64,000 nt of DNA from Aequorivita sp. CIP111184 (lineage in GTDB: Bacteria > Bacteroidota > Bacteroidia > Flavobacteriales > Flavobacteriaceae). Below the pieces are notes generated by a model. It was not told the origin of the DNA and did no database searches. It saw only the letters and a program-made list of their open reading frames with translations. The DNA lies in contig NZ_UEFQ01000028.1 in assembly GCF_900489465.1 (NCBI RefSeq), positions 62,001 to 126,000 of the forward strand, given 5' to 3'. This document shows, piece after piece, positions 34,107-44,205 of the stretch. Position numbers and translations under genes: made by a program. The stretch's first letter is position 1. The number at the start of each line of letters is the position of its first letter.

Positions 34107-36551
34107 TTATTTTTTTATAACCTTTTTTGTTTCGCTCAGTCCATTTTCGTCTTTGATTTTTACGAAATAGATACCTTTACTTAAAGCTGAAATGTCAACT
34201 CGGCTGTTTTCTTCGGAAGTGAAAAGCAGTTGACCAAGGTTGTTATAAACAGTTATTTCAGTAATTGGCACTTCAGATTTAATGTTTAAAAAACCGTTTG
34301 TTGGGTTTGGGTAGATGCTGAAAAGGTTTGTTGTGTTTTCTTCTACGTCTAAGATAAATAGGTTTTCGAACCATACTATTTCATCTAAAAAATATGATGA
34401 TGTAAGTATGTCTATGTCGTTGTCTCCATCATAGTCATCTACAAAAATGGTTATTGGGTTTTTGAAGTTTGATATTATAATATTTTCATTGCTGAAATTG
34501 CCTTCGCCATCGTTTTCAAACCAAAGTACTCTCCCTTCAATATAAGCAGTACATACTATGTCTTCATCACCATCATTGTCCAAATCTGCGGAATAAATGG
34601 TCCAAGCGCCGTCTACAGAGGAAGATATTATGTTGGCATCTCCAAAAGAGCCATTTCCATCTAGGTTTTCATACCACATAACTTCATCAGTAAAATAATC
34701 TAATGTTAAAACATCTAAATCACCATCATTGTCCAAATCTGCTGCGTACACAGAATCCGGAGAAAGTAAAGTGTCAATAATATTGGCTGAACCAAAATTT
34801 CCCTGTCCGTCAAGGTTTTCAAACCAAACAATATTACCATCGCCCCAATAACAAAGAATTAGATCTTTATCACCATCGTTATCAACATCTTTTGCTACCA
34901 TTGAATCGCTAAGCCAATATTGATCTGATATTATTTTGATAGGTCCAAAAGTTCCAAGTCCGTCTGTGTTTTCTTGCCAATATGTGTTGTTTGCTTCTGA
35001 GGAAAGAACATCTAAGTCTCCATCGTTGTCAATATCTGCTGCGTATATTGTTTCTGAAGTTTCAATATTATTTATTATTTGTTCGGATCCAAAATTGCCT
35101 TGGCCATCTAAGTTTTTATACCATGTGAGTTTTTCTTTTGATGCTGCAATTACGTCAATATATCCATCTCCGTCCACATCACCGGCATATGCGGCAGGGG
35201 GAGTATTTACATATGCAATTGTTTTTAATTCTGAAAATGTTCCTAACCCATTTAAATTTTCTTGCCAAGCAATTCTGTTGCCCCTGCGTAATGTTGCAAG
35301 AATGTCTTTGTCTCCATCGTTGTCTATATCTATAGAAGATAGGTTATAAACACCACTGGCGCCATTTATACCTGCAAGTTCTTGGGTATAATCAAAATTA
35401 TCTTGACCATTATTTTTTTTGTACCAGGCAACCCTGTCTGATGTGCCAGCTGCCATTATTAAATCTTGATTATCATCATTATCAATATCTACTAAAACAA
35501 CTTTTGTAACATCGCTTGTTTGGTTATCAATAATTTGTTTTGGACCAAAAGTGCCAGAACCATTGTTCTTAAACCAAAATAGTCCGCCATTTTTCGATCC
35601 TACTACCAAATCCATGTCATTATCATTATCTACATCAGTTGCATAAAGTGATTCTGGCCAAGAAAGGTCTACGGTCATTAAAGTTTGTGAAAGTATTGGA
35701 AAATTACCCAGACCATTGGTATTTTGGAACCATACAATTTTATGCCCTCCGCTTTCTCTGGAAGCTACCACAATATCCAGATCACCATCATTATCAACAT
35801 CCATTAATATAGTGTCACCTGCATCAAAGACTTGTGAACTAAGTTCAGGTTGTTGGTAAAAATTTCCCAAACCATTATTATTTTTAAACCAAGCCACACT
35901 GCTTTCATTATAATAATCAGATCCCGATAAAATGTCTAAATATCCATCACCATTGATGTCCCCAGTGCTAATATCCATAGGGCTTATAAAAGCTGTGGAA
36001 AGAACTTGTTGAGGTCCAAAAGCACCAAGACCATTTGTGTTTTTATACCAAGCAATTTTATTATCTGATAATGATGTGGAGAGTACGTCCATATCTCCAT
36101 CATTATCTAAATCTGCTGCAGAGATGTGTTGGGGCCTATTGGTTTCATTGGAAATTATCTGTTCAGGGCCAAAACTTCCATGACCATTTAAATTTTTATA
36201 CCAAACAATTTTATCTGCATCGCTTCCTGTGGCTAGCACGTCTATATTTCCATCGCCATCTATGTCTGTGGCAAAGACTGAACTAGCAAGTAGTATATTT
36301 TCTGAAATAATCTGCTGTGGTCCAAATGTGCCAAGTCCGTCAGTGTTTTCATACCAAGCAATTTTATTGTCATTTGCAGAAGCAGAAAGCATATCTATAT
36401 CACCATCGCCATCAATATCGGCGGCAAACACGGAACGTGGATTGTTCGTGCCACCAGTGTCATCTACAGTGATATGTGCTTCAAAATCTACTTGGGCATA
36501 AATTGAAAAAGATAAAAGTATGGTAAAAAGAAAAAGTAATTTTGTCTTCAT
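34107..36551 (-). CDS. T9SS protein with 14 FG-GAP/VCBS repeats
   Basis: An 814-residue secreted protein. The signal peptide ends near SIYAQ. About 14 tandem repeats of roughly 50 residues follow, each with DxDxDGxxD calcium-loop motifs (e.g. DIDGDGDIDMLSAS, DVDNDGDLDIV) and a WYENxxGxGxF turn. Fourteen repeats would fit two seven-bladed propellers. The last 75 residues are a type A sorting domain: SIYPNPTNGFLNIKSEV, VYNNLGQLLFT and a basic end KKVIKK. It is predicted to be exported through T9SS and to bind calcium, perhaps in adhesion. The repeats are too diverged at DNA level to suggest recent expansion. Confidence 0.92.
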   Translation of the reverse strand: MKTKLLFLFTILLSFSIYAQVDFEAHITVDDTGGTNNPRSVFAADIDGDGDIDMLSASANDNKIAWYENTDGLGTFGPQQIISENILLASSVFATDIDGDGNIDVLATGSDADKIVWYKNLNGHGSFGPEQIISNETNRPQHISAADLDNDGDMDVLSTSLSDNKIAWYKNTNGLGAFGPQQVLSTAFISPMDISTGDINGDGYLDILSGSDYYNESSVAWFKNNNGLGNFYQQPELSSQVFDAGDTILMDVDNDGDLDIVVASRESGGHKIVWFQNTNGLGNFPILSQTLMTVDLSWPESLYATDVDNDNDMDLVVGSKNGGLFWFKNNGSGTFGPKQIIDNQTSDVTKVVLVDIDNDDNQDLIMAAGTSDRVAWYKKNNGQDNFDYTQELAGINGASGVYNLSSIDIDNDGDKDILATLRRGNRIAWQENLNGLGTFSELKTIAYVNTPPAAYAGDVDGDGYIDVIAASKEKLTWYKNLDGQGNFGSEQIINNIETSETIYAADIDNDGDLDVLSSEANNTYWQENTDGLGTFGPIKIISDQYWLSDSMVAKDVDNDGDKDLILCYWGDGNIVWFENLDGQGNFGSANIIDTLLSPDSVYAADLDNDGDLDVLTLDYFTDEVMWYENLDGNGSFGDANIISSSVDGAWTIYSADLDNDGDEDIVCTAYIEGRVLWFENDGEGNFSNENIIISNFKNPITIFVDDYDGDNDIDILTSSYFLDEIVWFENLFILDVEENTTNLFSIYPNPTNGFLNIKSEVPITEITVYNNLGQLLFTSEENSRVDISALSKGIYFVKIKDENGLSETKKVIKK

Positions 36552-36611
36552 TTGAAATATTTAGTAGCGCACAAAGTACTTTTTTCCTATAATATATTCA
36601 AATGATAAAAA

Positions 36612-37844
36612 TCATTTCTTCAAATTTCTGAAACGCTGCAACAGCGTGGGGTGCGAATAATGTGCAAAAACATAAAGCGGATGCGGGGTAAGATTGCTGA
36701 GACTATTTTTTGAAAGTTTTTTTAAACCCGAAATCAGCGGCGGCGCAGCGTAAGTTTGTTTTGCAAAATTATCTGCTTGGTATTCAAATTTTCTACTTAA
36801 ATAATTCATCAGTAAACTGGTGATTCCAGAAATTGGACTGTAAAGCACGCCGAAAGCGATCAGCCCAATATGAAAGGAAGGTTGCGAAACATTTAGCGTT
36901 TGGGAAAGTAGTGGATTTCCTATAAATAATGATAGCAGCCAAAGGGTGAAACCTGTTGTAATAATTGCCATAAAGAGGTTTATAATAATATGGTTTCGTT
37001 TATAATGACCAACTTCATGGGCGAGGACGGCTACAATTTCTTCTTCGTCTAAATCTTTAATAAGAGTGTCATAAAGCGTAACGCGCTTTTCGCTGCCGAA
37101 GCCTGAGAAATAAGCATTTGCCTTGGTACTACGCTTGCTGCCGTCTATAACAAAAATTTTATCGAGGGTAAAACCAACTTCTGAGGCGTAGGTTTCTATT
37201 TGGGAACGCAGGGTGCCTTTTTTTAAAGGAGTTTGTTTATTGAAAAGAGGTACTATGAAACGTGCATAAAAAAGATTCATTAATACCGTAAATACTGTTA
37301 TGATTCCCCAAGCATAGAGCCAAAAGTTTTTGCCAGTGCTTTGATAAAACCAGATGATGGCGCCCAAAAGAAGTCCACCAATAATGGCACCCATAAGCCA
37401 ACCTTTTAATTTGTCAAAGAAAAAAGTTTTTCGCGTAGTTTTGTTAAAACCGTATTTTTCTTCAATTACAAAGGTGCTGTAATAGCTGAACGGCGTACTG
37501 AGAAAATCACTCGCTATCATAATAATTCCGAAGAAAACTAAGGCGATAATTATTTCATTATTTGATACGGAACGCGCCAAACTATCTACATAAGCAAAGC
37601 CATCCAAAAAGAAGAATAGGATGGTAACGATGAGTGAAATTGCTGAGGTAAGTATACTGAATTTGTAACGCTCTTTTTTATAACGTTGCGATTTTTTATA
37701 ATCTTCTTCCTCAAAAACATCTTGTAACTCTAAGGGAAGCGGATCGCTAAAGTGTTTTGCGTTGAGGGAATCCAAGACTTGGTCAAGGATGAAACTGATG
37801 ACCAAGATTGCAATGATTATATAAAAAAGAGTTTCTGGTTTCAA
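36612..37844 (-). CDS. M48 family (Ste24/CAAX-type) membrane metalloprotease
   Basis: A 410-residue integral membrane zinc protease with several membrane segments and the motif HEVGH at residues 276-280. The third ligand is probably the Glu of SRKFEYQADNFA, near residue 353. The CAAX-protease-type N domain (ESS-like VIEEKYGFNKTTRKTFFFD) marks the Ste24 branch, which in bacteria is used in membrane-protein quality control. The reading frame starts at TTG 37844. No ATG lies near, and KPETLFYIIIAILVISF is needed for the first membrane segment. It is separated by 54 bp from the methyltransferase gene upstream. Confidence 0.92.
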   Translation of the reverse strand: MKPETLFYIIIAILVISFILDQVLDSLNAKHFSDPLPLELQDVFEEEDYKKSQRYKKERYKFSILTSAISLIVTILFFFLDGFAYVDSLARSVSNNEIIIALVFFGIIMIASDFLSTPFSYYSTFVIEEKYGFNKTTRKTFFFDKLKGWLMGAIIGGLLLGAIIWFYQSTGKNFWLYAWGIITVFTVLMNLFYARFIVPLFNKQTPLKKGTLRSQIETYASEVGFTLDKIFVIDGSKRSTKANAYFSGFGSEKRVTLYDTLIKDLDEEEIVAVLAHEVGHYKRNHIIINLFMAIITTGFTLWLLSLFIGNPLLSQTLNVSQPSFHIGLIAFGVLYSPISGITSLLMNYLSRKFEYQADNFAKQTYAAPPLISGLKKLSKNSLSNLTPHPLYVFAHYSHPTLLQRFRNLKK

Positions 37845-37898
37845 GTTTTTAATTTAATTTTTAAGTTATTACAGTGAAATGAAATTAGCGACTGAACA

Positions 37899-38702
37899 CT
37901 AAAAACCGCGCTGACGCTTTGCTTCAAATATAATAATTCCTGCCGCCACGGAAACGTTCATACTGTCTATTTCGCCTTGCATTGGGATGATGATGTTTTG
38001 GGTGCTGTTTTGCAGCCATTCATCAGAAAGGCCCGTGGCTTCGGTGCCAACTACAATTGCGGTACTTTCTTTAAAATCGCAAGTGTGGTAAGACACGGAG
38101 GCTTGTAATGCGGCGCAGTAAATACTTATGTTGTTCTGCTTCAAAAATGAAATAATTTCTGAAGTGCTTCCCGTGGCAATAGTATTGGTAAACAAACAAC
38201 CCACGCTGCTACGGATGATGTTTGGGTTGTATAGATCTGTTTTTGGATTTGCGATAATTACAGCATCAACGTTTGCGGCATCTGCGGTTCTGAGAAGCGC
38301 ACCTATGTTTCCTGGTTTTTCTGGAGCTTCTGCAATTAGAATTAAAGGGTTTTTAGTTTGTGCTTTTAGGTTTAATATGTTTAAGTCTTTTGTGTATGTA
38401 ATTGCCAAAACACCTTCAGTGGAACCTCGATAGGCGAGCTTTTCATAAATTTCTGAAGTGATTTCTATGAATTCTGTGTCACTATTGGCAGATTCTTTTA
38501 AGGCGAAAATTTCTTCTTCGGGAATTATTTCTGAACAGAAAAGTAACGTTTTCAAAAGATATCCACCTTTCAGTGCCAGTGAAATTTCGCGCAAGCCTTC
38601 AATGATGAAAAGTTGTGTTTTGCGGCGTTCGCGCGATTTCTCCTGTAATAAAACAATTTGCTTTATCAGCGGATTATGAAAACTTGTGATGTTTTTGTGC
38701 AT
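37899..38702 (-). CDS. TrmH/SpoU family RNA 2'-O-methyltransferase
   Basis: A 267-residue SPOUT methyltransferase. The N-terminal substrate-binding domain includes the KSRERRKTQLFIIEGLREI start, and the C-terminal trefoil-knot domain has PGNIGALLRTADAANVDAV (motif 1), IVVGTEATGLSDEW (motif 2) and IPMQGEIDSMNVSVAAGI (motif 3). It methylates the 2'-OH of an rRNA or tRNA nucleotide, and which one is not readable. It is 54 bp upstream of the M48 gene and may be co-transcribed with it. Confidence 0.94.
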   Translation of the reverse strand: MHKNITSFHNPLIKQIVLLQEKSRERRKTQLFIIEGLREISLALKGGYLLKTLLFCSEIIPEEEIFALKESANSDTEFIEITSEIYEKLAYRGSTEGVLAITYTKDLNILNLKAQTKNPLILIAEAPEKPGNIGALLRTADAANVDAVIIANPKTDLYNPNIIRSSVGCLFTNTIATGSTSEIISFLKQNNISIYCAALQASVSYHTCDFKESTAIVVGTEATGLSDEWLQNSTQNIIIPMQGEIDSMNVSVAAGIIIFEAKRQRGF

Positions 38703-38716
38703 CCTGCAAAGATAGG

Positions 38717-39364
38717 CTACAGATATTTATAAGCAGTACCCAAATTAATACGAAGTCCAAAACTTATGTTCAGATAGTTTACGCCTTTAAATGTATCTTC
38801 CAATTCACTGGGCACATCAATATTCATAAAATCGTGGCGAATTTCAGGCGCAACATACACCCCTAAATAGGTTGTAATGCGGTAACTTACTTCTGGGTTT
38901 AACCAAACTGCGGTGGCGGTGTCGCCAAAATTATCGAAAGGGCCGTCGTTCTCATAACTTGAAGCTCCAACGCCAATCCCAATGTTTATGTCAAATTTGT
39001 TAATGTGTTTTTCGAAGCCCACTATAGCACCAATAACAAAATTGGTTGTGTTGTAGTAATTGCCCAAAAGCTCAGGATTGGTAACTTCACCATTAAAAAA
39101 ACTGAAATAAGGACCAATGTATATACCCTTATAGGTGTCCACTTTAAAAGACAAACGCGCGCCAAGCTTCAAATCCATTCCATTATTTACAAAATTATCA
39201 CCAAACGCGATGGGGAAATAAGGGCCAATAGTTATGCTACCTACATTTTTACCTGGCCCGTTGCTTTCTTGTTCGGTTTCAGGATTTTTGTTCTCAGTTT
39301 CTTGCGCAAAAGTGGCTGCAGAGATTGCGAGTGCCGCAATAAGGATTCTAATATTCAAAAACAT
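38717..39364 (-). CDS. Outer-membrane beta-barrel protein
   Basis: A protein of about 215 residues with signal peptide LNIRILIAALAISAATFAQ, a short charged spacer (ENKNPETEQESN) and alternating beta strands such as SITIGPYFPIAFGDNF, YIGPYFSFFNGEV and NISFGLRINLG, as in small porin-like barrels (OprL/OmpW-like in feel, not assigned). I use the ATG at 39364. It overlaps the last 17 bp of the upstream lipoprotein gene, so the two are probably translationally coupled. The function is unknown. Confidence 0.8.
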   Translation of the reverse strand: MFLNIRILIAALAISAATFAQETENKNPETEQESNGPGKNVGSITIGPYFPIAFGDNFVNNGMDLKLGARLSFKVDTYKGIYIGPYFSFFNGEVTNPELLGNYYNTTNFVIGAIVGFEKHINKFDINIGIGVGASSYENDGPFDNFGDTATAVWLNPEVSYRITTYLGVYVAPEIRHDFMNIDVPSELEDTFKGVNYLNISFGLRINLGTAYKYL

Positions 39365-40055
39365 ATGTATTTTCAAGATTTGTGAGTGGGATGGAAATGG
39401 TCTGTTCAGGCTCGTTGTTTAATATATATTTAAAAAGTACCGTTGTGCCCAATTGACTATTTAAATTAGTTTGAAAATTAGAAGAATTTATATCAAGCTG
39501 TTGGTAGTAATCATTATCAAAATAACAATCCTCAGAACCATTAAGGTTCAGGTCTATTTGGCAAATAGCACTGTCGTATTCCAGTTTATAAGCAACCGTA
39601 TTGTTATCGCCAGGAATATTATGAAATAAAATATCTAAACGGGCAGCCTCGTTGAGTTGAATTTTACCAAGATTGTAAGTTACAGCTTCACGGTTTTGAG
39701 AATTGCTGAAATATTGTTTTGCAGAATAATTGGCGTTTTCAGTTAAATCAAAATCATAATCTCCCTCGTAATAATAGCTACTGGTTTTCATATTAACAAT
39801 AATATTTAATCCATTATAGTCTTCAACATCTAAAGATGTAAATTGAAATTGTCCATTAGCATCACTTACTGTTTCGCCCAAAATTGTACCGTATGACTGG
39901 GTGCGTACTGAAATATTTTGTATTGGATTATTTGCGCTGTCTACAATATTTCCTTTAACTAAAATACGACGGTCGTCCATAATTTGTGGATCGCAGGATT
40001 GAAATAAAAATACTATGGCGAAAAGTAGGAATAAGGATAAGTATTTTCTTTTCAT
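39348..40055 (-). CDS. Lipoprotein with N-terminal carboxypeptidase-regulatory-like domain
   Basis: A 235-residue predicted lipoprotein (VFLFQSC, Cys21). After the lipobox comes a CarboxypepD_reg-like domain (VKGNIVDSANNPIQNISVRT.. to about residue 105). The rest is beta-rich and ends NLENTYVFEY. It overlaps the next gene, an outer-membrane barrel, by 17 bp. The two may form an envelope pair, such as a lipoprotein that caps or anchors the barrel. That pairing is inferred only from gene overlap. Confidence 0.8.
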   Translation of the reverse strand: MKRKYLSLFLLFAIVFLFQSCDPQIMDDRRILVKGNIVDSANNPIQNISVRTQSYGTILGETVSDANGQFQFTSLDVEDYNGLNIIVNMKTSSYYYEGDYDFDLTENANYSAKQYFSNSQNREAVTYNLGKIQLNEAARLDILFHNIPGDNNTVAYKLEYDSAICQIDLNLNGSEDCYFDNDYYQQLDINSSNFQTNLNSQLGTTVLFKYILNNEPEQTISIPLTNLENTYVFEY

Positions 40056-40180
40056 AACAAGTTAATTTTAGCTAAACAAGATTAGTGAAAAAAGACAAAG
40101 TGGTCAAGTATAAAAAGATAAAGTTAAAATTTTCTTAACGTCTTGGAATGTTTTTATATATTGCGGGAAAAATAGTACGA

Positions 40181-43100
40181 ATGAAAAAACTAATACTTCT
40201 TTTTATTTTCAGCATAAGTTCACTTTCTGTTTTTGCACAACAGATTCAGCTATTCAGGCAATTGAATGGTCGTTATGATTATACCGCAATTGGTAATACA
40301 CTAAATGCACAGGAAAACAATTCACCTTCTTGTACCATACTTTCACAGAGTAGTGCAACATTAACTCTAAATCCTGGGCAAACTCTGGTTTCGGCGATGC
40401 TATATTGGTCTGGCTCTTCAGCTGGCGATTTTGAAATTAAACTTAATGGAACCGAAGTTAATGCTGAAAGAACCTTTTCAGTCGTGAACAACGGGTTGCC
40501 TTTATTCGCGGCTTATGCAGATGTTACTTCCATCGTGGAAACACAGGGAAATGGCACTTATACGTTTTCCGATATGGATATTATGGGCACTTTATCTGAT
40601 TACTGTAATTTTGGCATTAATTACGGCGGTTGGTCCATCATTGTTGTGTTTGAAGATCCGTCACTTTTGTTAAACCAAGTTTCATTATTTGATGGTTTGG
40701 AATCCGTTTCCTCCGCAAATAACACACTTAATATAACGCTTACCAATATAGAAGCTGTAAGCGACCAATTATCGAGAATTGGTTTTTTGGCTTGGGAAGG
40801 CGATCAACAAATAGCTGTTGGTGAAAGTTTGTTTATCAATAATACGATGATAAGTAACCTGCCACTAAATCCGCCTAATAATGCATTTAACAGTACGAAT
40901 AGTTATACAAATTCGAACCAATTGTATAATATGGATTTGGATTATTATGATTTGCAGGGTATTGTAAATCCCGGTGATACCCAAATAGATATTGAACTTA
41001 CTTCGCAACAGGATTTAATAATGGTCAATAATATTATAACCGTTGTAAATTCTGAATTGCCTGATGGCACTATTGCCATAGATGGCGTTACTGTTTCTCC
41101 ACTGCAGGACGAGCTGGAAGTTACTTATACCGTTAGCAATGTGAATAGTACCAATGTGCTGCCGGCAAACACTTCTATCACTTTTTACGCTGACAATGTA
41201 TTAATTGCGGAAGATTTTACAAATCAGGATATCCCAATTGGAGGAACGCTTACCGATGGTTTAACGATATCACTTCCAGTGGGCACACCTTCCAATTTTG
41301 CACTACGAGCAGTTATTGACGGAAATGGAGTGATTCCTGAAACGAATGAAGGGAATAATGAATTTGAATTACAAATTTCTTTGTCTGTTATAGCAAACCC
41401 AGCACCTGATTTGGTTGAATGCGATATAAATAATGATGGAGGTGAAGAATTCGATCTTACGGTAAACGATCTAATTATTATTGGTTCTCAAAATCCTAAT
41501 GAACTTCAACTTACATATCATAAAACCCAAGTTGATGCGGATAATGGAAATAATCCAATAGCAAATCCTTGGAACTATTTCGCTAGTGCTCCTTTCGAAA
41601 GAATTTTTGCGAGACTAGAAGATATGGGAACTGGTGATTATGATACTACTAATTTTGATTTAGTAATAAACCCCACACCCCCAGATTACGGCCCTTTTGA
41701 AATGATGTTGTGCGATGATGAGCTACAGGGTAGTACACCAACAGATGAAATAAGCACTTTCGACCTTACCGAAAATAATCAAGTGATTACAGGTGGCGAT
41801 CCATCTTTAACTGTAGCGTGGTTTTTAAGCTCTGCCGATGAAGCCGCGGATTTACCAATTCCAAACCCCACAAGTTATCAGAATTTGGCAACTCCTCAAA
41901 CCGTAATAGGTAGAGTTGAAAACACATTTGGTTGTAAGACACTTGTTACGCTTACATTAAGTGTTTTGCCAAATCCAAACCCCAATCAAAACCCAGACCC
42001 ACTTGAACTTTGTGATGATGACAATGATGGTATAATTGGAGGATGGGATTTAACTTTGGCGGATATTAATATTATTAACGGCGAAACTGATGTTAATATT
42101 AAATACTATGAAACGCTTCAAAGCGCACAAAATGGAATACCAGGGACAGAGATTCTTGGACTGTACGCAAATACAGTTCCCTTCAATCAAACAGTATATG
42201 CAAGAGTAACCAAAAGTGTTCCTCCTGCAATACTTCCGTGTTATGCAATTGCGGAACTCGAACTTATCGTAAAAGAAATCCCCCCAATAACCCAACCCAA
42301 CAACCTCTTTATAAACGAAAATGATGGTGATGGGTTTGCAATTTTTGACCTTACCGTGAATATTCCAGTGATGTTGGCGGGTTTAAATCCTTCAGATTAT
42401 GTGGTTTCTTTTTACGAAACGGAGCTAGACGCTCAAAGCAATACAATTCCTATAACTCCTCCAACCACATACGAAAATGTTGTAAACCCACAGACAATTT
42501 ATGTTCGTGTTGAAAATGTGAATTCAGGCTGTTATTTAGTAACTTCTTTTGAAATCGCCACCGATGAACTTGCCCCCGATGCAGACGGCGACGGAATAGC
42601 GAACGAGGATGAAGATTTAAACAACAACGGTAACTTAAATGATGACGACACTGATGGCGACGGCATCCCAAATTATTTGGACAGCGATGACGATGGCGAT
42701 ACAGTGCAAACCATTGACGAAACCACAGGAATAGGTGCTGGCGTTGTACCTTCCTACATTTATATAGACACAGACGGCGACACCATTGAAAACTATCTTG
42801 ATAACGATGACGACGGCGACGGTACCCTAACAATAGATGAAGATTACAACAACAACGGAACCCCAATTGACGACGATACCAACTCCAACAGTATTCCAGA
42901 CTTTCTGGATGATGAGGTGTTTCTAGCTGTGAATTCTTTCTTTTTTAATGATTTGGAGCTTTACCCGAATCCAACGTCAGAAAGTTTTACATTGCAATCA
43001 GCACAATTGGTTTCAGAAACAACTATTTCGCTTTATGACACCCAAGGAAAAAAGTTAATTTCTGAAAAAATGCTTCCGCAAAACGGAACGTTGACGATTA

Positions 43101-43186
43101 ATGTTTCTTCTTTGGAAAACGGCGTTTATTTTGTGAAGATTTCTTCAGAAGGGAATTCTGTTGTAAAAAAGCTTTTGAAGAATTAA
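40181..43186 (+). CDS. Large T9SS adhesin-like protein with CARDB and calcium repeats
   Basis: A 1001-residue secreted protein. The signal peptide ends SVFAQ (about residue 20). The N-terminal region (about 20-300) contains the LFRQLNGRYDYTAIGNTLN and GGWSIIVVFEDPSL segments of a family often found on flavobacterial surfaces. A CARDB-like Ig domain follows (ITFYADNVLIAEDFTNQDIP), then repeated FDLT-type segments (about 410-800), a calcium-binding thrombospondin-3-like tract (repeated DxDGD at about 805-905), and a type A sorting domain (ELYPNPTSESFTLQ, VYFVKISSEGN, ending KKLLKN). I use the ATG at 40181, which starts the signal peptide. Confidence 0.9.
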   Translation: MKKLILLFIFSISSLSVFAQQIQLFRQLNGRYDYTAIGNTLNAQENNSPSCTILSQSSATLTLNPGQTLVSAMLYWSGSSAGDFEIKLNGTEVNAERTFSVVNNGLPLFAAYADVTSIVETQGNGTYTFSDMDIMGTLSDYCNFGINYGGWSIIVVFEDPSLLLNQVSLFDGLESVSSANNTLNITLTNIEAVSDQLSRIGFLAWEGDQQIAVGESLFINNTMISNLPLNPPNNAFNSTNSYTNSNQLYNMDLDYYDLQGIVNPGDTQIDIELTSQQDLIMVNNIITVVNSELPDGTIAIDGVTVSPLQDELEVTYTVSNVNSTNVLPANTSITFYADNVLIAEDFTNQDIPIGGTLTDGLTISLPVGTPSNFALRAVIDGNGVIPETNEGNNEFELQISLSVIANPAPDLVECDINNDGGEEFDLTVNDLIIIGSQNPNELQLTYHKTQVDADNGNNPIANPWNYFASAPFERIFARLEDMGTGDYDTTNFDLVINPTPPDYGPFEMMLCDDELQGSTPTDEISTFDLTENNQVITGGDPSLTVAWFLSSADEAADLPIPNPTSYQNLATPQTVIGRVENTFGCKTLVTLTLSVLPNPNPNQNPDPLELCDDDNDGIIGGWDLTLADINIINGETDVNIKYYETLQSAQNGIPGTEILGLYANTVPFNQTVYARVTKSVPPAILPCYAIAELELIVKEIPPITQPNNLFINENDGDGFAIFDLTVNIPVMLAGLNPSDYVVSFYETELDAQSNTIPITPPTTYENVVNPQTIYVRVENVNSGCYLVTSFEIATDELAPDADGDGIANEDEDLNNNGNLNDDDTDGDGIPNYLDSDDDGDTVQTIDETTGIGAGVVPSYIYIDTDGDTIENYLDNDDDGDGTLTIDEDYNNNGTPIDDDTNSNSIPDFLDDEVFLAVNSFFFNDLELYPNPTSESFTLQSAQLVSETTISLYDTQGKKLISEKMLPQNGTLTINVSSLENGVYFVKISSEGNSVVKKLLKN

Positions 43187-43235
43187 GCTTATGGCTTAAA
43201 GCATAATGCTTAGTTTGAAAATCACAAACCTTTCT

Positions 43236-43266
43236 AAAAAGCTTCCCAGACCCGGGAAGCTTTTTT
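43236..43266 (+). terminator. Terminator after the T9SS adhesin gene
   Basis: A 12-bp perfect stem (43236-43247 and 43254-43265) with a 6-nt loop and a T6 tract, 50 bp after the stop codon at 43186. Confidence 0.88.
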
Positions 43267-43294
43267 ATATTTAGTAGTTACTAAAACAACCATC

Positions 43295-44134
43295 ATGAAA
43301 AAACCAATTCTATTATTAGCCGTATTATTGTCTTTATGGGCTTGTAAGAACGATACAAAGACAAATTCTGAAAACACAACAATAGAACCGAAAATTGAAG
43401 AACTTGAACTAGATTCCACCCAGACTTCTGCAACAAACGATGCTGAAAAACCCAAAGTGTATCCCGCACCACTTCAAGCTGTTTTTAATGCCCATGGCGG
43501 TTTGGACCACTGGAAACAAATGAACAATATTTGTTTTGAGATGAAAGGAAAAAACGGATATGAAACCCATACTGTTTCCTTGCCAGACCGAAGAACCAAA
43601 ATAGAATCCAAAGATTGGTCCATAGGGTACGACGGAAAACAAGTGTGGCTTTTAAAAAATGATTTGGGCTACGAAGGCAACCCTGTTTTTTACCATAACT
43701 TGATGTTCTATTTTTATGCTATGCCTTTTATCATAGCAGATCCTGGAACAAATTATACTGCAGTGGAACCTACTAAACTTGATGGAAAAATGTATAACGG
43801 CTTTAAAATTTCTTATGATGATGGCGTGGGGGATTCTTCTAAAGATGAATACATTTTATATTTTGACCCAGAAACTAACAAAATGGCATGGTTGGCGTAT
43901 ACTGTTACTTTTAAAGACCAAACGAAGAGCGATGATTGGCACTATATAAAATACAACAAATGGCAAGATGTAAACGGACTTTTACTTCCTGAAAAATTAA
44001 CTTGGTGGAATGTAGAAAATGGCAAGCCGCATGACGAAAAGATGGACATTAAATTTGATAAAATTTCTGCTACCGAAACAATACTTGACGCTTCGGTTTT
44101 TGCAAAACCTAGTGAAGCGCAGTATGTGAAATAG
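43295..44134 (+). CDS. DUF6503 family lipoprotein
   Basis: A 279-residue predicted lipoprotein (LSLWAC, Cys17) with an acidic linker and the DUF6503 region: QAVFNAHGGLDHWKQMNNI, YDGKQVWLLKNDL and YILYFDPETNKMAWLAYTV. The fold is LolA/LolB-like in that it has repeated antiparallel strands (the family has been compared with outer-membrane lipoprotein carriers, which I cannot verify here). The role is unknown. The gene is directly followed by a tandem repeat tract. Confidence 0.8.
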   Translation: MKKPILLLAVLLSLWACKNDTKTNSENTTIEPKIEELELDSTQTSATNDAEKPKVYPAPLQAVFNAHGGLDHWKQMNNICFEMKGKNGYETHTVSLPDRRTKIESKDWSIGYDGKQVWLLKNDLGYEGNPVFYHNLMFYFYAMPFIIADPGTNYTAVEPTKLDGKMYNGFKISYDDGVGDSSKDEYILYFDPETNKMAWLAYTVTFKDQTKSDDWHYIKYNKWQDVNGLLLPEKLTWWNVENGKPHDEKMDIKFDKISATETILDASVFAKPSEAQYVK

Positions 44135-44205
44135 TATTGAGTATTTAGTATTGAGAAATGAGTAGTTAGATAAATTGTATACAATTATTCTAATTGGTAT
44201 TTTCT

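Noticed and set aside
34936-36501. Open frames antisense to the FG-GAP gene
   Set aside because: They mirror the repeated DxDxDG codons and vanish as functional candidates once the repeats are recognised.
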